Shown here in pieces: positions 40,001-49,803 of a stretch of DNA of 64,000 bases. Below the pieces are notes generated by a model that worked only from the letters and a program-made list of their open reading frames with translations, did no database searches and was not told the DNA's origin. Both the position numbers and the translations under genes were made by a program. The DNA is from Lucifuga dentata (Eukaryota; Chordata; Actinopteri; Ophidiiformes; Bythitidae). The stretch covers positions 283,780 to 347,779 of the forward strand of contig VXCM01000227.1 in the NCBI GenBank assembly GCA_014773175.1. The letters run 5' to 3'. Within the stretch, counting starts at the first letter, position 1. Every line of letters begins with the position of its first letter.

Positions 40001-41475
40001 CTGTCGCTGCCGGTACCAAGTTTTCATGCACCCGGATTATAAATAGGGAAAAGGAGACGTGAGCTGAGGCTTGAGGACGGTGGGCACACCCTGCACCAGA
40101 TAACAGCTGTTTTCTCTTTTTCAGTCTGAAAACTCTGCACGGTGGCTGTGTGAGGAAGCTTCAGCAGGCCAGATTAAAACAGTCAAAGTGACTAGCAGGG
40201 AAAGAAGGCACAGAGAAGCTCCTCAGCTGTCTAAGACAAATGTGAAGACATTCTGAGCAAAAGACGGCATTATCACGTCAGCGTTTCTGCTAATCAGCAA
40301 AATCATTACGATGCCACAGAGACACTTACGCCTTTATGGCAAACACAACAGAAACTCAATCAGATGACTGCCAATTATCTTATCTGAAATGATCTATATT
40401 TGTTTTACTATAAACTATCAAAGCAGTAAAGACTGTAAGGAGTCATTCATGACAGCTTTCTGCAGTGCATTAAAATAAAGCACAAAGGATTTTTTCCAGC
40501 ATGTCTAAGCTTTTTTGATGAGTTAGAGTCAGCATTTATCCCTGCAGCCTCCATGCTAGAATGCAGCACAGATATATACAGATTTATATGCAATCAACAC
40601 CTGACTAGTGTTTTATTTTAATTCTACCTCAGCTTGGGGTTTTTACACGTTCCTTACCATCTCTACTAATGCAGCTTCTGACTGAGATAATTAATTAACC
40701 TTGTATATTGGTTCTTATCTCTCCAAATGAAGGCTGTATGAGAGGAGAGATGGTGCAGCAGGATTTGAACCAGATAAAATGCTGCATTATGTGAGCAGAG
40801 GGAGGACAGAGACTTAATGATTTCTTATCAACTGCTCTGTGCTGCAGGAGCTTTTATTGGATGCCTTTGAAAAATGAATGAAAATATGAGAGGAAGCGAG
40901 TTGCTGTTACTATAGTAACTAAGGATACCAGTGAGAGCCATTACTGCTGGTGGAGTGATGAAATCAAATCATTTGAATCTAAAGAAAATAAAGACAACAA
41001 AGTCAAACTGAAGGGCTGCAGCTTCTGATTATTACTTATCCTATCAATTGATCTATTGATTATTTTTTCAATTAATTCATTGATTCATCATTTAGCTTGT
41101 AAACATCTCGATTTTTCAGAATATAAGGTGGCACCTTCAAAATTGCATATTTTGTCTGAACTGCACTTAAAACCCCCAAAATATTATGATTGATAATTTT
41201 GAATGACATAAAAGAGAAAAGCTGTAAATTTCATATTAGGGAAAGTGGAACAAGTAAATGTTTATCATTTTAACTTGATCTAAAACGATAAATTGAAAAT
41301 TAAAATTGTTTCAGATAAATTTTCACTCAATCGACTAACCATTTCAACTCTACCAAAATACAAGAATATTACTATCTTTGAGCATTTACTTTAGCAAAAA
41401 CGTTTAGCAAAAACGTTTAGCAAAAACTGAGCAATCTGACAACATGAAAAAGTAGAAAACACTGCACAGAGCCCT

Positions 41476-41531
<56 letters not shown>

Positions 41532-44500
41532 TTTGGGAGGCCATAATAGATGGTGTGTAACTCACGCTGGGAAGGTCGGCTGGGATCGCTGTATGTACTG
41601 TCGTTGGATTGGTTGCTGGACACAGACGAGGCGCTCGAGCTCCGGACGAAGCCGAAGGCAGCCAGACGGGCAGGTGGCAGGGCGGAGAAGCCGGGGGGAC
41701 GCAGACCAGACTGGCCTGGTTTGAGCAGGAGGTTCTTTGATGAGGTTTCTGGACCTGACCTCCTTTGCTCTCCTACAGGCAGACAAGAAAACACAGAATA
41801 TTAGAATGAAAGCTGGTGAATTTTCTCACCATTTTCCCTCATTTGGGGAAATAACAAAAACATAAAATGCCTCCTTTCAAACCAAACAGCACCATATATG
41901 GAAGCAGTGCAGATTTATGACATCCAAAGTAGGTAAGTGTATGCAGTGCAGGTTGGTGGGATATAAACGTGACACTACTACCGAGTGTTTTGCACTTCAA
42001 AGAGTGTAAATAGCAAAAGCTGAACCTCATCCATAAGCATGACTCAGTAATTTGGACAAATAATTAAACAAGCTGAACAGGAACTTTTCTGCAGGCTGAT
42101 AAGAGGACGGGATGTGCACAGACTGAAATTGTTTTCCCATGGTGGTCTAAATGGGACGGCATGGTGGCTTAGTAGTCCTGGCTTGTGGCTGTGTGGAGTT
42201 GGTCTGCGTGGGTTTTGCTCTCACAGTCCACAACATGCAGGTTAAGTGAATTGGAAACTCGTAGATGTGATGAATGGGTTTGTATGTATCTGTAGTCTGT
42301 CTTATCTCTGTAATAGACTGGCGACCTTAGTATTATTTATCTATTTATTTTTTATTTACCCCTTATTTAATCATGTAGGTCTCACATAGATTTAAAATCT
42401 CTTTTCCAAGAGAGAACTGGCAACCAGCAACCTAGTAACTAGTCTAAGTAGACCCTGTTTCTTGCCCAATGAACGCTGGGCCCAGGTCCAGCTACAGGGT
42501 AAGGATGGATGGATGAAACACAGGATACCCTGACATCAAAAAGTTGTTGATATTAGGCATTAAAGCTTAACTATGAACCTGTTTTGGCAGCAAATATTCA
42601 ACTCACCTGTTGGGTCCTGGTAGCTGTGTATGGAAACTCCAGCTGCCTGAGCAGATTGGCTTAGGGTCGTGGTTGACCTTTGACCTGCCTGCTGAACTCT
42701 TGACTTTGCTGCAGGCTGCCTGGTGACCGCTCCTAACCCCAGCTGAGGCCTCATACCTCTGGGGGAGCAGTAGACACTTCCTCCTTCCTGGGGAGCATTC
42801 TGTTGAGGCACATTTACTATAGCTATTATCTTCATGAACGCAATAACTGTATAGCAATTACAATGATAAGTGCAAGTACTTTTCTTTCATTTATGGTACA
42901 TTAGGCATGGAGATTTCAGATAAAAATATGTTTGTTGCATTGCTGTAAATTTCAAAGGCACTCAGTAACATGAGATCTTTTGTTAGATCAGACCGGTTGA
43001 TGGTTATCAAAAGAGTTTCTATTGAGTTGCTGCCTTTAGAAGTCACAGCCATCAGGGTTTTCCATAACTACCTATTACAGTACTCAAGACAATAAAACTG
43101 TGTGTCAATAAAGTTCCTTATCAGATGAATCCTGAAGATCCACTGGAGGACAGAATTCTACAATTATTTAGGAGATTTAATTTCACTGTCAGAAATGTGT
43201 AAAATGGCACTGAGTTTGATGGAAGCTGTAAGTTTAATTTGCGTTTTCGGTACTTTAAGAGACCCAAAATTGATATAAAAATCTCTTCAAGTTGGAAAGA
43301 AGTTGAACTGGCCTCAATGGGTTTGCACCAATTATTAGAAACATGCATTTCTCTTGAAATAGCCACCATAACATGTAGTGTGACGTAATAAAATTGCCTA
43401 GTGCAGCTTCAATCCCAAATGAAAAATACACTAGAATTAAACAATATGGCCATGGTGTGATAGTTTGATGTGCTGTAAATATAACAAAATGGCAACACAT
43501 TTCTTACCTCCTGCAGGTATTTGTCAGGCAGCTCCTCGTGAAAACTTCCCGACTTCCCACTCATCTTATGGGGGGTGGTGTTGGTGGTTGCCTTCACCCC
43601 TACAGGACAGAAAGCTGCTTTCTGCATCTCTTGTCGATATTTGTCAAACAGCAGGTTGGAGGAACACAGCACTGGTGTTGCTTTGGGTTGAGGGCCAACC
43701 TTTGGATCTTTGTGAGCTGGCAGGCTGGAGTAAGAGGATAATCTCAATGGGATCGTAGCTGCTTCATGTGAGGCATCTGTCACTTGTGGCTTGGCTTGAG
43801 GGTTTTTCCGAATGTAGGTAATGATCTTTGGACGGACGTTTTTAGGCTTCTGGGGAGGCGAGGATCTCCTGGTTTCAGGTTCTTTTTGTTGAGGCGTTAC
43901 AGGTTTGGGGATGCTGCTGCACAAACCGACCTTACTGGGTTGTCTGCCTGTTTGGCTGAAGCCTCTCTGGGGGGATTCACCACGCTCCAAGCTCACTGCT
44001 CGGATGCCCTGGACCTTAGCTGGAGAACCAGGAGGTTTTCTTTTAGGGGAGCTGGTATTTTTGGGGGAAGCAGGAATTGCTGGTCGACTTGGGCTTCCCC
44101 ATGGTTTCCTCCTCTCCAGACTTGAAGAGTTGGAATGGATGGTGTTCTCAAATGATCCCTGCTTCTTTAAGGTGTTATCAAAAGAATACTGTTTCTTTAA
44201 AGTACTTTCAAACGAAGGCTGTTTCTTCAAAGTCTTGTCAAAAGAGTTCTGTTTTTTTAACGTGTTATCAAATGAACGTTGCTTCTTTATGGCTTTAGAT
44301 TCTGTTGATGACTGAGTCGCTTTTGTACCTGTTTTGGAGGAACTGCGAGTCACATCAAGGCCCTCATCAGCTTGGGTGCTTTTATCCATCTTATTGTTGC
44401 TTTCTTCATGTGACTTTGTTAAAGCCCTTTGTTCAGTGCTTTCTTCTCTATCATGATCTTTCTTTCCTTCTAACAAAATTGTGCTCTCAAGGTTATTAGT

Positions 44501-45364
44501 CTGATTAATGCTTTTCTTGTGCTCTTCAATGTACTCGTTATATGGAACAACGCCATGTCTCACTTGTGCTTTTGATGTGACGTCTTCAGAAAGAACCACT
44601 GAATTCAAGTTCATATCCACATCATTTCTTTGTATTGTGCTTATTCCAGAGGAGGGGGAGGGGGAGGGGCGCTCAGCTCTCTGAGAGGCCTTGACTCTCT
44701 CAGAGATGCTGTTGCAGGACTGTGAAGCCAGAGTCAGGTCTTCAGAGATGGTCGTGTATGGACCGGAGGCAACGTACCAGGAGTCTGTCCTGCCAGCAGT
44801 GTCCATCGCAGTAGCCACATTTTCCCCCAGACTGGAAATGGTGGACATACAGGACACAAAGGCATCAGTATCAGAGCTGAACTCAGTCCTGGCTGCGCAT
44901 TCAGCCACTTCTCTGCTCGTGGATACATGAGAAGCATTGGCTTCCTGTATGCTGGCGCTGTGTGGAATGAGCTTCCTCTCTTCCTTGCTCTTGCTTTTAT
45001 CTGTCGCTGGTTCCACTGTGATTTTACCGCATGATGACGGCTGATTGTAAACCTCCTTTCTCTCTGCAAGCCCAACAAAATCCTCTTCCTCCTCCACTAG
45101 GAATGCCTCCAGCTCCTGACACTCCAGCATCTCAAATTCTGCCAGCTCCGGGTCGTCACACTGGGAGTCAGTCCCCCAAATAATGACCTTGTCCTGATCT
45201 GCTGTTTCAGTCATTAGCCCGGATAGAGTGCCAGTATCTCCTGTTCTCCCCCCATCCTCTGTCCGGATATCATTGGCGTTGGCATCACCATCAGCCAGCA
45301 CTCCATCCTGCTGGTTGTTATTCCGTAACTCTCTTTGGTGGATTGGGTCTCCTCGCTCACACAT
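22650..45364 (-). CDS. mtus2: Microtubule-associated scaffold MTUS2 (TIP150/CAZIP), long form
   Basis: MTUS2 tracks growing microtubule plus ends through EB1 and recruits the depolymerase MCAK. Coding exons in transcript order: 43508-45364, 42607-42799, 41566-41772, 35874-36026, 34568-34666, 33311-33507, 27731-27797, 26390-26604, 24761-24866, 24599-24672, 23709-23807, 23455-23574, 23162-23259, 22650-22857; 3693 nt, 1230 aa (human about 1370). All are GT-AG with consistent phase. Landmarks: an acidic N-terminus, five 10-residue repeats (residues 360-409), a Ser/Pro/Lys-rich basic region with an SxIP-type SSIP (483-486), the conserved [19 protein letters not shown], and a C-terminal coiled coil from about residue 850 to 1190 ending in [16 protein letters not shown] and a Ser/Pro tail. 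That tail fits MTUS2, not MTUS1. ATG 45364 is the first Met after an in-frame stop. Upstream non-coding exons are expected but unplaced. Confidence 0.93.
22990..23150 (-). mobile_element. RTE-like LINE 3' fragment
   Basis: GAGGCGGTTATGTTTT, AAAGACGGATTTTGACG and AAATTTTGTTGG follow the 3' region of fish RTE LINEs in reverse. It contains a (TTTA)n tract at 23011-23034 and ends about ten bases from the donor of the mtus2 exon at 23162-23259. A second fragment in the other orientation is at 37797-37955. Confidence 0.5.
23833..24545. mobile_element. Family A element, copy 3 (complete)
   Basis: Bounded by TTAA-AGACCATACC and GGTATGGTCCT-TTAA. The centre is a near-perfect hairpin: AGTCAACTTGTTGATACATG..TTCTTGGGAAAGGTAAT faces ATTACCTATCCCAAGAACG..CAAGTTGACTT. 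An assembly N at 23903 splits two 66-base copies. It lies in the mtus2 intron between exons 23709-23807 and 24599-24672. Confidence 0.7.
25550..26030. mobile_element. MITE with long terminal inverted repeats (Tc1/mariner-like)
   Basis: The left end TACAACGCTGGCCAG..CACCCCTGTATTTTTGTG is mirrored by the right end CACAAAAATACAGGGGGGTG..CCAGCGCTGTA over about 55 bases. The borders show TA. 481 bp, no ORF. It lies in an mtus2 intron. Confidence 0.7.
26376..26389 (-). repeat. mtus2: (CA)7 microsatellite that forms a splice donor
   Basis: On the minus strand the mtus2 exon 26390-26604 ends ...CAG| and the intron opens directly with GTGTGTGTGTGTG. The donor dinucleotide is the first unit of the microsatellite. 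Confidence 0.85.
26810..27537. mobile_element. PIF/Harbinger-like MITE with TTA target-site duplication
   Basis: The inverted ends GGCTGGATTTACACTAC and GTAGTGTAAATCCAGCC are exact, with TTA on both sides (26807-26809, 27538-27540). 728 bp, no transposase ORF. It is probably related to 20890-21356 (shared GGCTG..TT.ACAC ends). It lies in an mtus2 intron. Confidence 0.72.
27798..30576 (-). other. mtus2: mtus2 intron sequence
   Basis: No exon or clear mobile element recognised. It is AT-rich with short poly(T) runs near 28830-28850 and 29221-29234. Confidence 0.5.
30577..30633 (-). CDS. mtus2: Alternative first coding exon of mtus2 short isoform
   Basis: The minus strand reads ATG GGC CAC TGC TGC TGT..., giving [19 protein letters not shown] (19 codons), then a GTAAAG donor in phase 0. 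Splicing to the phase-0 exon at 27731-27797 gives [15 protein letters not shown]. From memory, the short human MTUS2 isoform starts MGHCCCKPYNCLQCLDKT and joins NESALVKEKEL at the same place. The resulting protein would be 347 aa: the distal coiled coil without the SxIP region, the 10-residue repeats or the acidic N-terminus. Gly2 plus three cysteines looks like an N-myristoylation/palmitoylation signal. The purine-rich sequence just upstream (30640-30900) would be its 5' UTR and promoter. Confidence 0.85.
30640..30900 (-). promoter_or_regulatory. mtus2: Candidate internal promoter / 5' UTR of mtus2 short isoform
   Basis: It lies immediately 5' of the MGHCCC exon on the minus strand. It is C/T-rich on that strand (GA-rich on plus), more GC-rich than the surrounding intron, and has no coding signal of its own. 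Its role is inferred from position only. Confidence 0.35.
31031..31086. repeat. (CA)28 microsatellite
   Basis: Uninterrupted CA dinucleotides in an mtus2 intron, upstream of the alternative first exon (5' on the minus strand). Confidence 0.95.
32262..32825 (-). mobile_element. Family B element, copy 3 (near complete, inverted)
   Basis: Bounded by TTTAAAAGGGGATGTATT and ATAATATTTCCCCTTTAAA, inverted ends beside TTAA. The interior is the reverse complement of the family core (CTAAGTGAAAACAGGCC, GCTGCTGTCTCTTTAAG). It includes an AT palindrome near 32594-32630. Confidence 0.65.
33968..34100 (+). mobile_element. Poly(A)-tailed retro-insertion with 16-bp target-site duplication
   Basis: AATCAGGAGCCTTTTC occurs exactly on both sides (33952-33967 and 34101-34116). 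The insert ends in a long poly(A) with an N at 34085 and contains AATAAA before the tail. This pattern is typical of LINE-mediated insertion. The body is too short and simple to name a source. Confidence 0.75.
34324..34394. repeat. GA-rich low-complexity tract
   Basis: Repeated GAGAGA units in the mtus2 intron between the exons at 33311-33507 and 34568-34666. Confidence 0.7.
36210..36523 (-). mobile_element. Family B element, copy 4 (partial, inverted)
   Basis: Reverse-complement core CTATTTTGAAACATTTGC and CACACTGAGTAAAAACAG; right border ATATATCCCCTTTAAA. It lies in an mtus2 intron. Confidence 0.6.
37797..37955 (+). mobile_element. RTE-like LINE 3' fragment
   Basis: TTGGATCCAGACCAAAATTT, CCACCTTTCCACCAAATTTT and CCTTGGCAGAGGTAAC match the pattern of the 3' end of fish RTE elements. 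It lies in an mtus2 intron. Confidence 0.5.
38332..38898. mobile_element. Family A element, copy 4 (right end truncated)
   Basis: Starts TTAA-AGGACCATACCATCC; the right end breaks off inside the inverted repeat (CTCAAACATGCAAATGGGTACC). An assembly N at 38398 separates two 66-base copies of the left end. It lies in an mtus2 intron. Confidence 0.65.
41481..41530. repeat. (GT)n microsatellite
   Basis: About 24 GT units, ending 36 bases from the donor of the mtus2 exon at 41566-41772. Confidence 0.95.
42154..42515 (+). mobile_element. tRNA-derived SINE, copy 3 (diverged, with internal insertion)
   Basis: It begins GACGGCATGGTGGCTTAGTA, runs through GTGTGGAGTTGGTCTGCGTG and AATAGACTGGCGACC, and ends (GGAT)n. 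About 42328-42445 is interrupted by another common fish repeat (TTTAATCATGTAGGTCTCAC..CTCTTTTCCAAGAGAG). It lies in the mtus2 intron between exons 42607-42799 and 41566-41772. Confidence 0.6.
43508..45364 (-). CDS. mtus2: mtus2 large first coding exon (residues 1-619)
   Basis: This single 1857-nt exon holds half of the long isoform and is absent from the short one. The acidic start ([26 protein letters not shown]) is followed by Ser/Thr-rich disordered sequence, the 30-bp tandem array at 44138-44287, the block [20 protein letters not shown], the SSIP motif, and a lysine-rich stretch ([18 protein letters not shown]). It ends at CAG-GAG|GTAAGAA in phase 0. Confidence 0.9.
44138..44287 (-). repeat. 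mtus2: Five-fold 30-bp coding tandem repeat in mtus2
   Basis: The units read [40 protein letters not shown] and [10 protein letters not shown]. The consensus is KKQxSF[DE]xTL, with the variable position just before an invariant Ser-Phe. The DNA units differ mostly at variable or synonymous positions. Confidence 0.95.
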
Positions 45365-47235
45365 TTTAGAAACAGCTCTGGGTTTATACCGGCCCTCGAG
45401 AGCACTTCAAAAATCAGCCATTACATCAGTTTCCAGAAACAGTCTCAGTGGCACAGCACAAGCTTTTCACATATTATTCCTTCATTGCAATGATCAAGAT
45501 GTTGAATGCCATGTCTTATTTGGAAGATGGATTTGTCTTCATGGCGTCTGGGATGCCTGTATAAAAACAATAAAACAAATGAAAATATTAACACAAAACC
45601 GTATGTACATATACTGCTAACACGTACATCTGATTGTAGAAGGCACGGCTGTTTTTAATTTCTCTGTAAAAGCAGTCTTCTCCTGGGACTATACATATAT
45701 TTTCTTCCATGTACTGTAGTTCTGCGTTAGACCAGTTAAATTAAGATTTCCATCATTAGAAAAATAATTTGCAGTGAACTAACACAGTCTTAATAGTTTT
45801 AGATGACATTGTTGTCTTACTGATCAGTACACCTGAGGTTATTATTAGTATGCAGACAGTACATGAAGGGTTTTGTCTAATCTGTGGCTTTATCAGATAA
45901 AGGGACATTCACCATGTTAAATTATTAATTGTGGGTCAACTTATTCTTTTATTTTGCACGCCTGCGTAACCTTAATCCATTTAGTGTGGGTTCTGAGATC
46001 TCAGGAAAAATGATTTGTGTTATATAATGAGAAAGTTAGATAATATACGAATATCTTTGCCTTCCTGTAGCAGCTCTATATTCTGTCATTTCTAGCATCT
46101 TCCCTCTGAAGAAATTATTCCTCATTGTTGCATCGACTGTAGAAATACTCCTGTAAATATATGAAATGTTACCAATCCCAGCACAGCCGACAGCACAAAT
46201 CACTACCTGAAAAACCTTGTTGTGGGGCTTGTTTGCTGTTATATTAAGCTGTGAATGGGTTCATATTTACAGCATCATATCAATGTAAGACAGGCTGTCT
46301 CTGAGGTGCTGATGAAGATTTATAGTTGACCTCGGAGCTCTCTCTAGGGTGTTCTTAATTTCTCTGTCTGCATTATAAAATACAGTATACAACAGTTATA
46401 CACTTAACCAAACATTTTATAAAACAGATTTAGAGGAAGTTTTGGAACCAGGATTCGTTTTAGCACCAAAACCAAATGATGTCTTCACACTAGAACATAT
46501 AATAAACTGGTCAAGGACCAAATTATTCTGAAGTGACTGTAAGGGTGGAAAATTTTGTCTGGAACATGTGGGACTGACTCAACCTGCTGAAATCATCAAG
46601 GGAACTTTCAAAGAGCTCAGACTGTTAAAAATAAATTTTAGGTTAAAAAAAAACTTTAAAAGTGCACATGGCTGCTCATTATTCATAAGAAGAGTGATAT
46701 TTACTATAGTAGTACTACTGACCGAATGATTAAAAGCAGGCGGAAGGATCTCTGATAGGCCTATACAAGCACTTTGACAGATCAACTGATTTAGAAAGTT
46801 TCTACTTTATGCAGCTTTGGCTGTCAGGTTAAGAGATGTGACAAAAATGACCCTTTAAATTTTAAAACATCTATTGTTATGGAGATACTCAGATATTTTT
46901 TAAAACTGTGAATAGGGAGCTTTGATATTTTTAGTGCTTCCCACCATAATTCACTTCTCATGAGTATATATGTATGTGCTACAAAAGTTAAAAAAAGAAG
47001 AACATAGCGGAACAAAGGAAGTTGTTGCTGATCTCAATAGTTAGTTGGAGTTGTTGGAATTAGTCATTAGTTCTTATGACTTATTTTATATGACTCAATA
47101 TTGTATAACTTCAGGATATATGGAATGTACAGTTTATGCTAAATACTTAAAACTCAAACTCCATGAACTACATGAACTCGTGCCACAAGGTTTAACACTA
47201 CAGAGAAACTGAAAAGTTTACTGAGACAGAGATCC
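45365..47235 (-). other. Region upstream of the mtus2 coding start
   Basis: mtus2 5' UTR and intron 1 are expected here. No clear exon, CpG island or gene is visible. Confidence 0.45.
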
Positions 47236-48197
47236 CAACTTTAAAGCAGCATACCAGTGATTTTGCATGTTTGAGCCCAATAAATGCAACTCACATGCAT
47301 ATCACATTTTCCACAACCATTTTCCAAAACTACTGTGGTGGTACATTTTTGATTTGTTTTTCCTACCTTCCAGATCATTTTTTTCAATTCATTCCAGTAT
47401 GCTATAAAAATCAACTTGCAAACACGAGACTTGAAAAGTGCTTGAGATAGGTAATCCATCACAGCAAATCAAATATCGTTCTTATTTTTTCCCCAAAGTT
47501 ACTTAATTTAACCGGTCCAACACAGAGCTGTACAGAAGACAATGTACAGTGGGGCCCAAAAGTCTGAGACCGCTGTGAAAGTGCTTCTATTTTGCATTCT
47601 TTTTGAATTTAACACAAGATTTTTCATTACAAATGATGATAACATCTTAACAATTTGAGTGAAAAGTTGAATCTTTGAAAAACATGCATAAATTTCAGAT
47701 TATCTCAGTATTTGGTACGCCCCCCTTTTGACAGCATCACTCCAGCTGGCATGGACTCCACAAGTCTGTGTAAAACCTGAGGAGCCAAATTATCCCAGCA
47801 TGACTTGACAATGTTTCAAAGAGCTTCTTGTGATGTCAGACTTTCTGATTATTTCCACATTTACATGGAAAACATAACAGATTTTCAATGTGGTCTCAGA
47901 CTTTTGGATCTCACTGCATGTCTCCGGCAGGAAATATAGTTCCAGGAGAAAAGTCAGTGTCTATCGAAAGGTTAATACGCCCATACCATCAACATTCGGA
48001 CATACATGTTAGCAGGCAAAATACTGAATTTTAAGGTTGGTATATCGCTGAACATTTGATTTTGAAAGATTACTAGATTTGGCAAAAACTAAAATATGAG
48101 TTTTATATTTTGGAAAATGGTTGACAATAACGTGAGGTGTATGCAGGTAGTATTTACTGGGCTCTAACATGGAAAAATCGGTATTCTCCCTTAAATC
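47236..48197. mobile_element. Family A element, copy 5 (split by a nested MITE)
   Basis: Left border TTTAA-AGCAGCATACC, right border CTCCCTTAA. The body follows family A (TTGCATGTTTGAGCC, ACTTGAAAAGTGCTTG, GGAAATATAGTTCC). It is interrupted at 47547-47916 by a Tc1-like MITE. Confidence 0.65.
47547..47916. mobile_element. Tc1/mariner-like MITE nested in family A copy 5
   Basis: Inverted ends CAGTGGGGCCCAAAAGTCTG and CAGACTTTTGGATCTCACTG. The left flank is TA and the right flank CA, a decayed TA duplication. Removing 370 bp restores the family A sequence (..CAATGTATGTCTCC..). No intact ORF. Confidence 0.75.
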
Positions 48198-49060
48198 CTA
48201 AATAAGTCAATTTAGCATAAATCTGATGTAGTTTGTCACAAAGCAACATCAAGAAGACCACAACATAAAGTCTCTCCATGCTATGATTTGTTCCTCTTTT
48301 CTCACTTTTGCTTTTCTGTAGGTAGACTCATTACAAATGCAAAGAGCCTCCTTAGACAGAAGAGTGTGACTTACAGCACAGGTAAACACACTAACCGCTG
48401 CCTCAGCACCTGCCCTGCAGGACAGAATCCAATAGATCACATCCCCTTATACCCACCTCTATTCCTCTTTCATATGAAGGCTCACACACAGTACGTATGG
48501 ATCGAGTTCCACTGTTCAACAACATGAAGCTGCATATATTTCCAATGCTCTGATAAGACTTGTATAATATAATCGAGATTACATCCTGTTCAATAGCATG
48601 TTCCCTGAGGAGCCTGATAAAACACGAAAAGTCAGATAAATGAAGTTGTGTTTCAAGAGAGAAACTACAATCTCCAACTATGATTGCTTCCGCTGCAACC
48701 AGGATTTCTTCTACTTGCCTTAAATTGATGACCACCCCGAAATCAATACAGTACAGACCACTGGACACTTGTCAGCAAAGAGATGACATGATGGATGTGG
48801 GTCATCTGTTACAGGGCTTAAAAAAGCAGGTCTCGTGTTGTATCTACATGATGAGTTCATCTAGAACAAAGAGATAATGAAGGAGGAAGTGCATTAAATG
48901 AATAAGCAGGGAACAGGGAAATCACTCAACTTAATGATCTGTGGAGCTGGAAAAACACGAGAGGCCCAGGAGGAAGAAATACAATTGTCAGATGCGGACA
49001 AAGATGTAAAACTTGCACAGTGTGACTGCTTGCTTTAGAGGGTATCTAACATGATATTTG

Positions 49061-49420
49061 TCCATCCATCCATCCATTTTCTAAACCCATTTGTCCTGTT
49101 GAGGGTCACGGGGGGGCTAGAGCCTATCCCAGCGGTCATAGGGTGAGAGGCGGGGTACACCCTGGACAGATCGCCAGTCTATTGCAGGGCTGACACAGAG
49201 ACAGACAAACACATTCATGCTCTCATTCACACCTACGGGAAATTCAGAGTTCCCAATTCACCTGACATACATGTCTTTGGAGGTGGGAGGAAGCTGGAGT
49301 ACCCGGAGGGAACCCACGCGGACACGTGGAGAACACGCAAACTCCACACAGAAAGGCCCTGCCCAGGCCAGGAATCGAACCCAGGACCTTCTTGCTGTGA
49401 GGCAACAGCGCTAACCACTG
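49061..49420 (-). mobile_element. tRNA-derived SINE, copy 1 (near full length)
   Basis: Minus strand. Starting at TAGCGCTGTTGCCTCACAGC it shows a pol III B box GGTTCGATTCC (complement of 49371-49381), then GTGTGGAGTTTGCGTG, ACTCCAGCTTCC, GCGATCTGTCCAGGGTGTAC and a (GGAT)n tail. It is one of the most abundant repeat types in fish genomes. Confidence 0.75.
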
Positions 49421-49477
49421 AGGATGTGTTCTTGTAAAATTTGAGGTTGATGTCCACAGAAATTTCAGCAAGATAAC

Positions 49478-49803
49478 CCAAAGGTCCTGAATTGCTCTGA
49501 TTAGTTTTTTACTTTAACATGTTTACTTCAACATGTAACACACCTGGTCAGGCACACCCACAAAGTACAAGGCTGGCCAATCAAAACAGAGCACACTTTT
49601 CTAGAGAGGGGGTCTTAAAGAGGCAGCATCTATAAAATGGCCTGTTTTCACTCAGTCTGCATAGCGGTGCAGAAGCTCAGGAGAGCAGAAGTTGATCAGT
49701 GTGTTTTTTTTTTTATTTCGCACATAAAGCATTGCAAAGGTTCAAAATGAACCCCTAAATAAACACAAAAATGTAGAAATCTGTATAGTATGTCTGCTTT
49801 AAG
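49478..49803 (+). mobile_element. Family B element, copy 5
   Basis: Core ACACACCTGGTCAGGCAC, GTCTTAAAGAGGCAGC and TTTTCACTCAGTCTGC; right end ATGTCTGCTTTAAG. Confidence 0.6.

Noticed and set aside
44138..44287. Regular 30-bp repeats as a CRISPR array
   Set aside because: The repeats are contiguous without spacers, in frame, and translate to a clean protein repeat in a vertebrate gene.
47547..47916. Transposase gene inside the nested Tc1-like element
   Set aside because: 370 bp is too short and no frame encodes a transposase motif.
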